Source of the DNA: an uncultured Clostridia bacterium
Lineage (GTDB): Bacteria > Bacillota > Clostridia > Oscillospirales > Ruminococcaceae
Reading direction: 5' to 3'
DNA length: 64,000 nucleotides
NCBI GenBank assembly: GCA_945876755.1
Contig: CAMCPM010000012.1
Span: 1 to 64,000, forward strand
Part shown: positions 16,940 to 25,229 of the stretch, piece after piece
How the letters are laid out: each line of letters opens with the position of its first letter
Numbering within the stretch: the stretch's first letter is position 1
Notes under the pieces: model-generated
The model's input: only the letters and a program-made list of their open reading frames with translations
Told to the model about the DNA's origin: nothing
Database searches by the model: none
Translations under genes and position numbers: made by a program

Positions 16940-17795
16940 ACAAAAGGTGAAAATCGTTGCGGAGTGCGTGTGTGATATGCCGGCGGATTGGCTAAAAGCG
17001 CACAATGTGGACATCGTGTATTTTACGATTGAGACAGACCGCGGCGTGTTTTTCGACACACGCGAAATCACCTCCGACAACGTCATTTCATATATGCTGG
17101 AGGGTGGCAAAAAAGCGCATTCCTCCGCGCCCGAGCCGGATGTTTATAAGGAAGCTTTCGAGAAAAATCTCGCGGAATATGACGAGGTGATTTTAGTTGC
17201 AATCAGCAGCGGAATCAGTCTTTCCTGTGAAAACGCGGCTAAAGCTGTCGCACAGCTTTGCGAAAACAGCAAACGCGTGTACGTTTTCGATTCGGGGCAT
17301 CTGTCGTCGGGTCTTGGGCACCTCGTGATAAAGGCAGCGAAAATGGCTGAAAACGGGCACTCGGCAAGCGAAATTCTTGCGGCTCTCGAGACGCTTAAAA
17401 ATAAGGTTTCGACGAGCTTTATTGCCGAAAGCGTGGATTATTTGTATAGGAACGGCAAGGTTTCCGAGAAGGTGAAAAAAATATGCTCGGCGTTCAACAT
17501 TCACCCAATCCTGGTGATGAAAAACGGCGAGCTTACGCTGAAATCGGTGACGCACGGCGACTACCGAAAAGCGTGCAAACGCTACATCAGAAAGACGCTG
17601 TCAAACACAAAGTCGATTGAGAAGAACACGGCTTTCATTACGCAGGCAGGCTGTAACACAAAGATGATCGAGTGGATAAAAGCCGAGGTTTTAAAAGACT
17701 GCAATTTTGAAAATCTGATCGTGACAAAGGCTTCGGCGACCGTTTCGAGCAACTGCGGACCGAATTCCTTCGGGGTAATTTTTATCGAGAAGTAA
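16932..17795 (+). CDS. DegV-family fatty-acid-binding protein
   Basis: 287 residues with a GTG start overlapping the kinase gene. The N-terminus [20 protein letters not shown], the central SSAPEP segment, ISSGIS and the second-domain [12 protein letters not shown] follow the DegV pattern. DegV proteins bind fatty acids, and in Firmicutes FakB members hand them to the kinase FakA. Pairing with a sensor kinase as a two-gene unit is unusual and suggests lipid signalling, but no FakA is near. Same GC-rich codon use as the kinase. Confidence 0.85.
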   Translation: MAEQKVKIVAECVCDMPADWLKAHNVDIVYFTIETDRGVFFDTREITSDNVISYMLEGGKKAHSSAPEPDVYKEAFEKNLAEYDEVILVAISSGISLSCENAAKAVAQLCENSKRVYVFDSGHLSSGLGHLVIKAAKMAENGHSASEILAALETLKNKVSTSFIAESVDYLYRNGKVSEKVKKICSAFNIHPILVMKNGELTLKSVTHGDYRKACKRYIRKTLSNTKSIEKNTAFITQAGCNTKMIEWIKAEVLKDCNFENLIVTKASATVSSNCGPNSFGVIFIEK

Positions 17796-17817
17796 TACTA
17801 AACACCATTTAAAATTT

Positions 17818-17983
17818 GGAAAAATCAAGCCGACAATCTCGAATATGTTTGATTTCGGACGTGTTGCCATATCGCAATAGATACGCCGCACTATGTGAAT
17901 ACATGATGGAGACATTACTGACAACAATTACACTTGCAGAGAGGGTTATTGGTTTGGCAGAGAGACTGGGGATTACATAGTAT
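17818..17983 (+). pseudogene. spoVT: Decayed spoVT 5' end and left-end repeat, copy 4
   Basis: In one frame 17853-17913 reads FGRVAISQ, stop, IRRTM, stop, IHDGD. This aligns codon for codon with LGRVVIPKEIRRTMRIREGD of SpoVT. The core is damaged (GACATTACTG instead of GACCCGTTACTG) and is followed by the left-end repeat to about 17980. This is a dead copy of the same junction as at 4528. 17796-17817 shows nothing. Confidence 0.65.
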
Positions 17984-18244
17984 ATGATAAATGCGAAGCA
18001 ATGTGGTTGCGGTATGAACAAAATCATTAATTTAAGCAATGACCGCACCGTCAAGATCATTATGCCAAATAAGCCGACAGATGGTATATCCGAAAGTGAT
18101 GCGGAAATGGATAAAAGGGCAAGAGAAGCTGTAAAATCAGCGATAAACAAAGCCGTTATCTGCAAAAAGCCGATCGCAAAGTATGACAAAGTTAATAAAA
18201 GAGCATATATAGAAACCGCTGACGGAGAGAGAAAATATGTCTGA
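17984..18244 (+). CDS. Antitoxin-like protein upstream of a zeta-toxin remnant
   Basis: 86 residues as called from the ATG at 17984; an in-frame ATG at 18014 (MNKIINLSNDRTVKI) may be the true start. The stop overlaps the ATG of the zeta-toxin remnant (ATGTCTGA), the coupling seen for antitoxin-zeta pairs in Clostridia. A C-terminal fragment of a homolog is at 4655-4758. The toxin behind it is broken, so this may be a relic. Confidence 0.6.
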   Translation: MINAKQCGCGMNKIINLSNDRTVKIIMPNKPTDGISESDAEMDKRAREAVKSAINKAVICKKPIAKYDKVNKRAYIETADGERKYV

Positions 18245-18566
18245 ACGAAAACCGATGGTTTTTGTGCTTGCCGATTCAAACGGCTCGGGGAAAAGCACAA
18301 TTCTTTGATATTGTCGGAAATTACACAAATGCTGATGATATGGTTGCATCAACGGGAATGAGTAACGAAGAAGCTTCTATTCTTGCTGACAAAATGAGGT
18401 ATCGCTCCATTGAATAAAAGGAAGACCTCACTTTTGAAACTGTTCTTTCCTCGCATTATAAAATGGATATCCTTGAAAAAGCAAAATCAGAAGGATATTT
18501 TATAAAGTGTATTTTTGTACTTACGGTTGACCCCTCCGTCAATGTAGCACGAGTAGCCGCAAGGGT
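18237..18566 (+). pseudogene. Zeta-type toxin kinase, broken
   Basis: Starts MSERKPMVFVLADSNGSGKS, a P-loop as in zeta toxins that phosphorylate UDP-N-acetylglucosamine. It hits a stop after 23 codons, continues in a second frame with NADDMVASTGM, another stop, then FETVLSSHYKMDILEKAKSE and GYFIKCIFVLTVDPSVNVAR. At about 18566 it passes abruptly into an unrelated gene. At least one frameshift and one nonsense codon inactivate it. Confidence 0.75.
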
Positions 18567-19109
18567 TACTTCCATCGTGAGATTACCTACCAGCAGACCG
18601 CTTATTATATCTGCGCTTCTTTCTATATGATCCGGAAGAGCGACAATATTTCGACAGTGAAGCTCTGCGTTCGTCAGAGCAAAGATGTGCCTTCGGAGCA
18701 GGAAAACTATAATCCCGTTCAGAACTCCTATGCGGCACTGTGGGAAGAACTCCGTGATCTTCAATCCACGATCCCTGCGCTAAATGTGATGCGCAGGATT
18801 CTGGAATATTACTTCCTTCAGCTTTGCGGCTACGAGGGCAGCGACCTTCGTGAGCTTGTTCTGGAGAAGAAGGAAAACCGGGATAAGTTCATCAAGCAGG
18901 TCGAAGGTGGCCAGCCTGATATGACTGATTATCAGCTTGCTTCTTCCTTGCTGGCTTATATCAATAATCCCAATGGAATCAGTGACGGCCTCAATTATGT
19001 AGAGGACTGTGACGATGTCGAGGCGTACAAGAAGGTATTCAGAATGATCTTTGAAGCCTTGGGCCAGAGCCAGCACTACAACATGATGACAAACAAGGCA
19101 AAGTCCTGA
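18567..19109 (+). pseudogene. C-terminal fragment of an AAA_13/RloC-like ATPase
   Basis: Open from YFHREITYQQTAYYICASFY onward, without a start at the junction. The segment with NYNPVQNSYAALWEELRDLQ, then IPALNVMRRILEYYF and LGQSQHYN, is the C-terminal half of large AAA_13 ATPases like RloC/PrrC that accompany type I restriction loci. The P-loop half is missing, replaced by the zeta-toxin remnant. An ATG at 18627 could give a 160-residue product, but no good ribosome site precedes it. It lies 57 bases before hsdM. Confidence 0.6.
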
Positions 19110-19166
19110 TAATGGAACAGATGGCGGTATATAATAAAAAGTGAATTAACTAATGGAGGCGTAATT

Positions 19167-21311
19167 ATGGCAAGAGCAAAGAAAGCTACACATGAAGAAC
19201 CTATGGAGCAGGTGCTTTGGACAGCTGCAAATAAACTCAGAAAGAATATGGATGCTGCCGAGTATAAGCATGTTGTTTTGGGTTTGATCTTTCTCAAATA
19301 CATCTCCGACAGCTTCAATGATTTATATGAAAAACTGAATGCTGGCGAAGGCGAATACGAAGGTGCTGATCCGGAAGATCCTAATGAGTATCGAGCAGAA
19401 AATGTCTTTTATGTCCCTGAACAGGCAAGATGGTCATATCTTCAGGGCAGAGCAAAACTTGGGACAATTGGAAAAGATGTTGATAGCGCGATGGAGGCCA
19501 TCGAGGAATTAAACCCCGGATTGCGAGGAGTGCTTCCTAAAGAATATGCTAAAGAAAAATTGGACAAACAGTCTCTGGGTGGCCTAATTGATCTTATTGG
19601 CACAATAGCATTAGGAGATTCAGTTTCAAAGTCTAAAGATGTGCTGGGAAGAGTTTATGAATACTTCCTTGGCCAGTTTGCTCTTGCAGAAGGAAAAAAG
19701 GGTGGACAATTCTATACGCCTTCTTGTGTTGTACAATTACTGGTTGAAATCTTGGAACCTTATCAGGGCCGCGTATTTGACCCTTGTTGTGGTTCAGGCG
19801 GAATGTTTGTACAAAGTGAAAAATTTGTTAATGCTCACAGCGACATTTATCGCAGACAAGGAACCGAATTTGATAATCTGTTTGACAAAGTAGTATCGAT
19901 CTATGGTCAGGAAAGCAACCAGACAACATGGCGGCTTTGCAAAATGAATCTGGCAATCAGAGGAATAGATAGCTCAAATGTGAAATGGAACAATGAAGGC
20001 TCATTCTTGAACGATGCACATCAAGACTTGAAGGCCGACTTTATCATTGCGAATCCACCGTTCAACGATAAAGATTGGAGTAGCGAATTGCTCACTAACG
20101 ATTATAGGTGGGTATACGGAACTCCTCCGGATAAAAATGCGAACTATGCTTGGATACAGCACTTTGTTAGTCACCTTGCACCATCTGGGAAAGCTGGCTT
20201 TTTACTTGCCACAAAATCGCTTGCTTCTGAATCGCAAGCTGAAACAACTATTCGTGGCGGGATAGTCGCCGATGCGCTACCAGAGTGTATTATTCTTTTG
20301 CCGGGGAAACTGTTTTATACTACGCCCGCGCCTGTTTGCCTTTGGGTTTTATCGAGGAATGCATCTGCGAGAGATAAGAAAACCCTATTTATTGATGCAT
20401 CTCGCATTTTCACGGTGGTAGATAGAACTCACAACAAATTGTCTCCAGATAACATTCGAGATATAGCAAAAATCTATCATTCGTGGATACATAAAGATGG
20501 CACTTATGAAGATGTTCCCGGTTTTTGTAAAGTGGTAAGTAACGATGATATTGTTAAAAAAGGCAGTTCGTTATATCCGGGTGATTACATAGGCATCAAA
20601 GAAGATTCGTCTGATCGAAAAGACCCAAACGAAGCAAAAGCAAAGATAATGGATAACGCCCGGCTTGCAAAAGAAGAGATAAAACAACTACAAGAAAGTA
20701 TTAGTTCGCTTCTCTCTTCAATCGAAAAGGAAGTATCTGGAGAAACATCTCCTTTAGTTTCCTTCAAACTTTCTGATGTGCTGTATGAATCAACGGATGT
20801 TTTAGGAAAACAAGAAGAACCAGAAATATTAACCTGTACAGAAAATGCGGGCCTTGTCCTGCAAAGAGAGAGGTTTTCAAAACGCGTTGCTACAGAAGAT
20901 ACGAGTGATTATAAAATCGTCCTCCGAAACGACATAGTCTATAACCCTTACCTTCTGTGGGCAGGAGCAATTGACCAATGCAACATAGTTGACAAAGGCA
21001 TAACCTCCCCTGCGTATATTGTGCTTCATGTAAAAGAGGGCTTTGCTCCTGCACTGGTTGGACATGTACTAAAATCTGAATACATGAAAAAGCATTATTG
21101 GAATATCTCAATCGGAACACACGAGCGTAGAAGAACAGCTCCAATTGATAAGTTTTTGGATTTGGAGATACAACTTCCGGATAAAGAGGTTCAAAAGCAT
21201 ATTATGGAGCTGTCAGAGCAGATTATGCAACAGAGCGAAAGGATAACCACAATTCAAAAATCTTTGCTCGCAACATCTGCAAGTATGAATGAGTTCTACA
21301 CCAGAAGGTAG
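19167..21311 (+). CDS. hsdM: Type I restriction DNA methylase with a fused specificity domain
   Basis: 714 residues. N-terminal HsdM helical domain (QVLWTAANKLRKNMDAAEYK), then the N6-adenine methylase core with SAM motif FDPCCGSGGMF and catalytic NPPF (IIANPPFND). From about residue 530 the chain continues with a coiled coil and a single target-recognition-like domain ending in a second coiled coil (LSEQIMQQSERITTIQKSLL). It thus seems to combine M with half an S subunit. No separate hsdS is near. GGAGG precedes the ATG. It recognises and methylates the site that protects host DNA. Confidence 0.9.
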   Translation: MARAKKATHEEPMEQVLWTAANKLRKNMDAAEYKHVVLGLIFLKYISDSFNDLYEKLNAGEGEYEGADPEDPNEYRAENVFYVPEQARWSYLQGRAKLGTIGKDVDSAMEAIEELNPGLRGVLPKEYAKEKLDKQSLGGLIDLIGTIALGDSVSKSKDVLGRVYEYFLGQFALAEGKKGGQFYTPSCVVQLLVEILEPYQGRVFDPCCGSGGMFVQSEKFVNAHSDIYRRQGTEFDNLFDKVVSIYGQESNQTTWRLCKMNLAIRGIDSSNVKWNNEGSFLNDAHQDLKADFIIANPPFNDKDWSSELLTNDYRWVYGTPPDKNANYAWIQHFVSHLAPSGKAGFLLATKSLASESQAETTIRGGIVADALPECIILLPGKLFYTTPAPVCLWVLSRNASARDKKTLFIDASRIFTVVDRTHNKLSPDNIRDIAKIYHSWIHKDGTYEDVPGFCKVVSNDDIVKKGSSLYPGDYIGIKEDSSDRKDPNEAKAKIMDNARLAKEEIKQLQESISSLLSSIEKEVSGETSPLVSFKLSDVLYESTDVLGKQEEPEILTCTENAGLVLQRERFSKRVATEDTSDYKIVLRNDIVYNPYLLWAGAIDQCNIVDKGITSPAYIVLHVKEGFAPALVGHVLKSEYMKKHYWNISIGTHERRRTAPIDKFLDLEIQLPDKEVQKHIMELSEQIMQQSERITTIQKSLLATSASMNEFYTRR

Positions 21312-21318
21312 GTGCGTT

Positions 21319-24300
21319 ATGGCATATTTGTATGAATCAGAAATCGAAGAAATGGCAATAGATGAACTCCAATCTCTTGGATACACCTATGTTTCGGGAA
21401 ATGATTTGACCCCGGATATGGCACCGTTGGAGAGGAATACCTTTGCCGATGTGGTATTGAGAGAAAGGTGTCTCAATGCGCTAAAACGAATCAATCCACA
21501 GCTTCCTGATAATGCTATTGAGGCAGCATACAAATCGGTATGTCAAGTTGTAGGGACTTATCAAGTTACAGACAACGAAAAGTTCCACAGGTATTTGACG
21601 GACGGTATTCCTGTTGAATATCGCAAAGGTGGAGATATCGTTGGCGATAACGCTTATTTAATTGATCCAACAGACGCTCCCGGAATAAATGATTTTCTTG
21701 CAGTAAATCAGTTTACGATAATCGAAAAAGGGATTAACAAGCGGCCCGACATTATCTTGTTTGTTAACGGTCTGCCATTAGTAACATTTGAATTGAAGAA
21801 TGCGGCTGATCTTAATGCCACAATAAAGAAAGCCTTTGAGCAGATCAAGACATATAAGGAAACGATTCCGCAATTATTTGCATATAACGAGATTTGTGTT
21901 ATTTCTGACGGGCTGGAGGCCAAAGTCGGGTCCTATACTGCGCCGTTTTCGCGTTTTAGCACATGGAAAACTAAAGATGGGCTTTCCGACGCTTCACCTT
22001 TTGAAGACGAATTATCTGTGGCAATTAACGGGCTCTTTAATCGTGCAACTTTGATTGACTATATTCTGAATTTCGTTGCTTTTGAAAAAACGAAAATTGA
22101 GAATGACGAAAAGAAAATTGTTAGAATCGAGACGATAAAAAAGATTGCGGCATACCATCAATACTATGCTGTAAACAAAGCTGTTGTAAGCACCATTCAT
22201 GCAGCGGACAAAGACGGAAACAAAAAAGCAGGCGTTGTGTGGCATACCCAAGGCTCTGGAAAGTCCTTATCCATGGTGTTTTATACCGGTAAACTTGTAA
22301 AAGCAATGAACAATCCAACCGTCATTGTTATAACAGACCGGAACGATCTTGATGATCAGCTCTTTGATACTTTTGCAGATAATATGGAGCTTCTGCGGCA
22401 GCCTCCTCAGCAGGCAGAAAGCACAGAACAGTTGAAAGAGCTTCTTCGTGTTTCGTCTGGGGGGATCATCTTTACAACTATTCAGAAGTTTTCTCCTAAC
22501 GATGGATCGGCAAAATTTGACACTCTTTCGGAACGACACAATATTGTCGTAATAGCTGATGAAGCACATAGAACGCAGTATGGCTTTGATGCCAAATTGC
22601 ATGATATCAAGGACAAAGATAACAATATTATAGGGCAAAAAGTTTCATATGGCTTTGCAAAATATATGCATGATGCGCTGCCAAATGCGACTTATATTGG
22701 TTTTACGGGGACTCCTGTTGAGTCAAAAGACGCAAATACTCCGGCAGTGTTTGGAAACTATATTGACATCTATGACATTGCACAGGCTGTCGAGGATAAG
22801 GTAACCGTTAAGATTTACTATGAGAGCCGCCTCGCAAAAATTAATTTGACCGAAGAAGGAAGAGCTCTTGTTGAGCAATTTGATACCGAATTGGAGTCTC
22901 CATCAGAAAATGATGAAGGCACTTCTTCCGATGCTGACGAGGCAAAGGCAAAATGGACAACCCTTGAAAAAATTGTGGGTAATCCTGAGAGAATAAAAAA
23001 TGTTGCAAATGATATTGTAAAGCACTTTGAGGCTCGTCAAGAAGTATTCGAGGGCAAAGCGATTATTGTTGCTATGAGTCGAAGAATAGCTGTTGATCTT
23101 TATGATGCGATAGTTTCATTAAGACCTGAATGGCATAATGACGATCTTGACAAAGGCAGTATCAAGGTCGTAATGACTTCATCAAGCTCCGATGGACCAA
23201 GCATTCAAAAACACCATACTACAAAGTCGCAGAGAAAAGCACTCGCTGCAAGAATGAAAGATGTTAATGACCCGCTAAAAATTGTTATTGTTAGAGATAT
23301 GTGGCTAACCGGTTTTGACGCACCATGTCTACACACAATGTATGTGGATAAGCCCATGAAAGGACACAATCTCATGCAGGCTATTGCAAGGGTGAATCGC
23401 GTGTTCTTAGATAAACCGGGCGGACTGATTGTTGACTACATTGGAATTGGAACAAGCCTAAAGCAAGCGTTGAATTTCTATGCTGAAAGCGGCGGCAAAG
23501 GAATGCCTGCTGAGAATCAGATTCGGGCAACAGAAATAATGATCGAAAAAATAGAAGTTGTTCAGCAGATGCTTCACGGGTTTGATTATTCTCATTTCTT
23601 TGATTCCAGCGTTAAAGCAAAGCTCTCTATAATTCTTCAAGCAGAGAATCACATTTTGGGACTCCCCGATGGAAAGAACAGGTTTGTAAAAGAAGTTTCT
23701 CTGTTGGGGCAAGCATATGCACTTTCAAAGCCATCAGAAGAGGCTATGAAAAATGCAGAAGAGATCGCTTTTTTCCAAGCAATAAAAGCAAGACTGTGTA
23801 AATTTGATGGCGACAGGCATGAAGGAAAAGAACGGTATGATTCCGTTATAAAGAGTATTGTCAGCACAGCCATTTCATCCGACGAAGTCGTTGACATTTT
23901 TGAGGCGGCAGGGATAGATAAACCGGACATATCAATTCTCTCGGATGAGTTCCTGCAAGAAGTCAAATCGATGCAATACAAAAATGTCGCATTAGAGCTT
24001 TTGCGAAAATTGCTTAACGATGAAGTTAAGATTAGGACAAAGCGAAACATAGCTCAGTCAAAAACGCTAATGGAACTGCTGGATGGTGCAATAAACAAGT
24101 ATCAGAACAACTTACTTACGACGGCAGAAGTAATTGACGAGCTGATCAAGATTGCGCAAGATCTAAAGAAAGCAGACATGCGATCCTCGGAGCTGGGGTT
24201 AACGAGCGATGAACTTGCTTTCTATGATGCGCTCAGTTTGAATGATAGCGCTTCAGATGTTTTAGGGGACGAACAACTACGAGTGATTGCTCGTGAAGTT

Positions 24301-24486
24301 GCAGACAAAGTTAGGAAGAACGCAACTATAGACTGGGCTGTCAAAGAAAGTGTAAGAGCGCGATTAATGGTTATCGTTAGGCGGATTCTAAAAAAATATG
24401 GTTATCCACCGGATAAGCAAGAACAAGCAATACAATTGGTATTAACCCAAGCCGCAAATCTTGCGGATGACTGGTCGCAAGAATAA
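21319..24486 (+). CDS. hsdR: Type I restriction endonuclease subunit R
   Basis: 1055 residues. An N-terminal PD-(D/E)xK nuclease region holds RPDIILFVNGLPLVTFELKN. Superfamily 2 helicase motifs follow: Walker A WHTQGSGKSLSM, DEAHRTQYG, GFTGTP and, late, QAIARVNRVF. The C-terminal helical part meets the methylase. It translocates DNA and cuts unmethylated phage or plasmid DNA. The chosen ATG follows AGGTAGGTGCG; the longer reading overlaps the methylase end without a site. Seven bases separate it from hsdM, so the two form one operon. Confidence 0.94.
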   Translation: MAYLYESEIEEMAIDELQSLGYTYVSGNDLTPDMAPLERNTFADVVLRERCLNALKRINPQLPDNAIEAAYKSVCQVVGTYQVTDNEKFHRYLTDGIPVEYRKGGDIVGDNAYLIDPTDAPGINDFLAVNQFTIIEKGINKRPDIILFVNGLPLVTFELKNAADLNATIKKAFEQIKTYKETIPQLFAYNEICVISDGLEAKVGSYTAPFSRFSTWKTKDGLSDASPFEDELSVAINGLFNRATLIDYILNFVAFEKTKIENDEKKIVRIETIKKIAAYHQYYAVNKAVVSTIHAADKDGNKKAGVVWHTQGSGKSLSMVFYTGKLVKAMNNPTVIVITDRNDLDDQLFDTFADNMELLRQPPQQAESTEQLKELLRVSSGGIIFTTIQKFSPNDGSAKFDTLSERHNIVVIADEAHRTQYGFDAKLHDIKDKDNNIIGQKVSYGFAKYMHDALPNATYIGFTGTPVESKDANTPAVFGNYIDIYDIAQAVEDKVTVKIYYESRLAKINLTEEGRALVEQFDTELESPSENDEGTSSDADEAKAKWTTLEKIVGNPERIKNVANDIVKHFEARQEVFEGKAIIVAMSRRIAVDLYDAIVSLRPEWHNDDLDKGSIKVVMTSSSSDGPSIQKHHTTKSQRKALAARMKDVNDPLKIVIVRDMWLTGFDAPCLHTMYVDKPMKGHNLMQAIARVNRVFLDKPGGLIVDYIGIGTSLKQALNFYAESGGKGMPAENQIRATEIMIEKIEVVQQMLHGFDYSHFFDSSVKAKLSIILQAENHILGLPDGKNRFVKEVSLLGQAYALSKPSEEAMKNAEEIAFFQAIKARLCKFDGDRHEGKERYDSVIKSIVSTAISSDEVVDIFEAAGIDKPDISILSDEFLQEVKSMQYKNVALELLRKLLNDEVKIRTKRNIAQSKTLMELLDGAINKYQNNLLTTAEVIDELIKIAQDLKKADMRSSELGLTSDELAFYDALSLNDSASDVLGDEQLRVIAREVADKVRKNATIDWAVKESVRARLMVIVRRILKKYGYPPDKQEQAIQLVLTQAANLADDWSQE

Positions 24487-24504
24487 TGAAGTTGAGGTGA
24501 TAAA

Positions 24505-25083
24505 ATGTTTGACACAATGAGATTAAATGAAGTGCTGTTCCAGTATAAGCAGAACTTCGTTTCCAAGCAGTGGGGAGACGAAAAGTACAAATGGGAAGCG
24601 GTAAAGTGGTTTCAGGACAATTGGGATGTAAATGCGCCTGATTTCACCGAAATGCTCAACCGGTCGTTGGAAAAGACATATAACCTGCTGGCATCGAATA
24701 ACAACTTCCCGAAGGGCATGATTGTCGGCTTTGCAAAGGCCGCTCCCGAAGAAGTCCGTTCTATGTTTATTGCGCTCTTCGACGAGAGCAAGGATGTCTT
24801 TGAGAGAATGGATGCATTCAAACTTCAGTCATCCGTCCTTTTGGAGAAATACGGTAACGGCGCTGCACAACACTATCAATACGAAAATGCCATCAGCACT
24901 TACCTCTGGCTCCGCTATCCGGACAAGTATTATATCTATAAGTTCGGTGAAGTAAAAACGGTCGCCGGAGAGCTTGCATCAGACTATCGCTTCAAAAAAG
25001 GAGCATATGCTGATAATATTCGCAATTTCCTTAAACTCTATGACGAGATCAGCTTGGCTCTGAAAGCGGATAGTATTAAATAG
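24505..25083 (+). CDS. McrB-like N-terminal domain protein, probably truncated
   Basis: 192 residues, 18 bases behind hsdR with GAGGTG before the ATG. It resembles the N-terminal part of McrB-like AAA restriction ATPases (WEAVKWFQDNWDVNAPDFTE and ENAISTYLWLRYPDKYYIYK). The GTPase/AAA module that should follow is absent: the frame stops and a CotH gene promoter begins 75 bases later. Either the 3' part was deleted or this is a stand-alone recognition domain. I favour truncation. Without the motor it cannot restrict DNA alone. Confidence 0.6.
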   Translation: MFDTMRLNEVLFQYKQNFVSKQWGDEKYKWEAVKWFQDNWDVNAPDFTEMLNRSLEKTYNLLASNNNFPKGMIVGFAKAAPEEVRSMFIALFDESKDVFERMDAFKLQSSVLLEKYGNGAAQHYQYENAISTYLWLRYPDKYYIYKFGEVKTVAGELASDYRFKKGAYADNIRNFLKLYDEISLALKADSIK

Positions 25084-25157
25084 AACTTTCGCACATACAT
25101 ACAAATTCTTTGCACCGACTTTTTATGAAAATCTGAAGTCAAGTTTATGTTAGCATA

Positions 25158-25186
25158 TTGACAATATTTTGCTCGACTGATACAAT
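25158..25186 (+). promoter_or_regulatory. Promoter of the CotH lipoprotein gene
   Basis: TTGACA (25158-25163), 17 bases, TACAAT (25181-25186), 44 bases before the start codon. Confidence 0.8.
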
Positions 25187-25229
25187 AATTCTATCGGATA
25201 TGTTCAGATCAAAAAACGGAGTGAGTATT

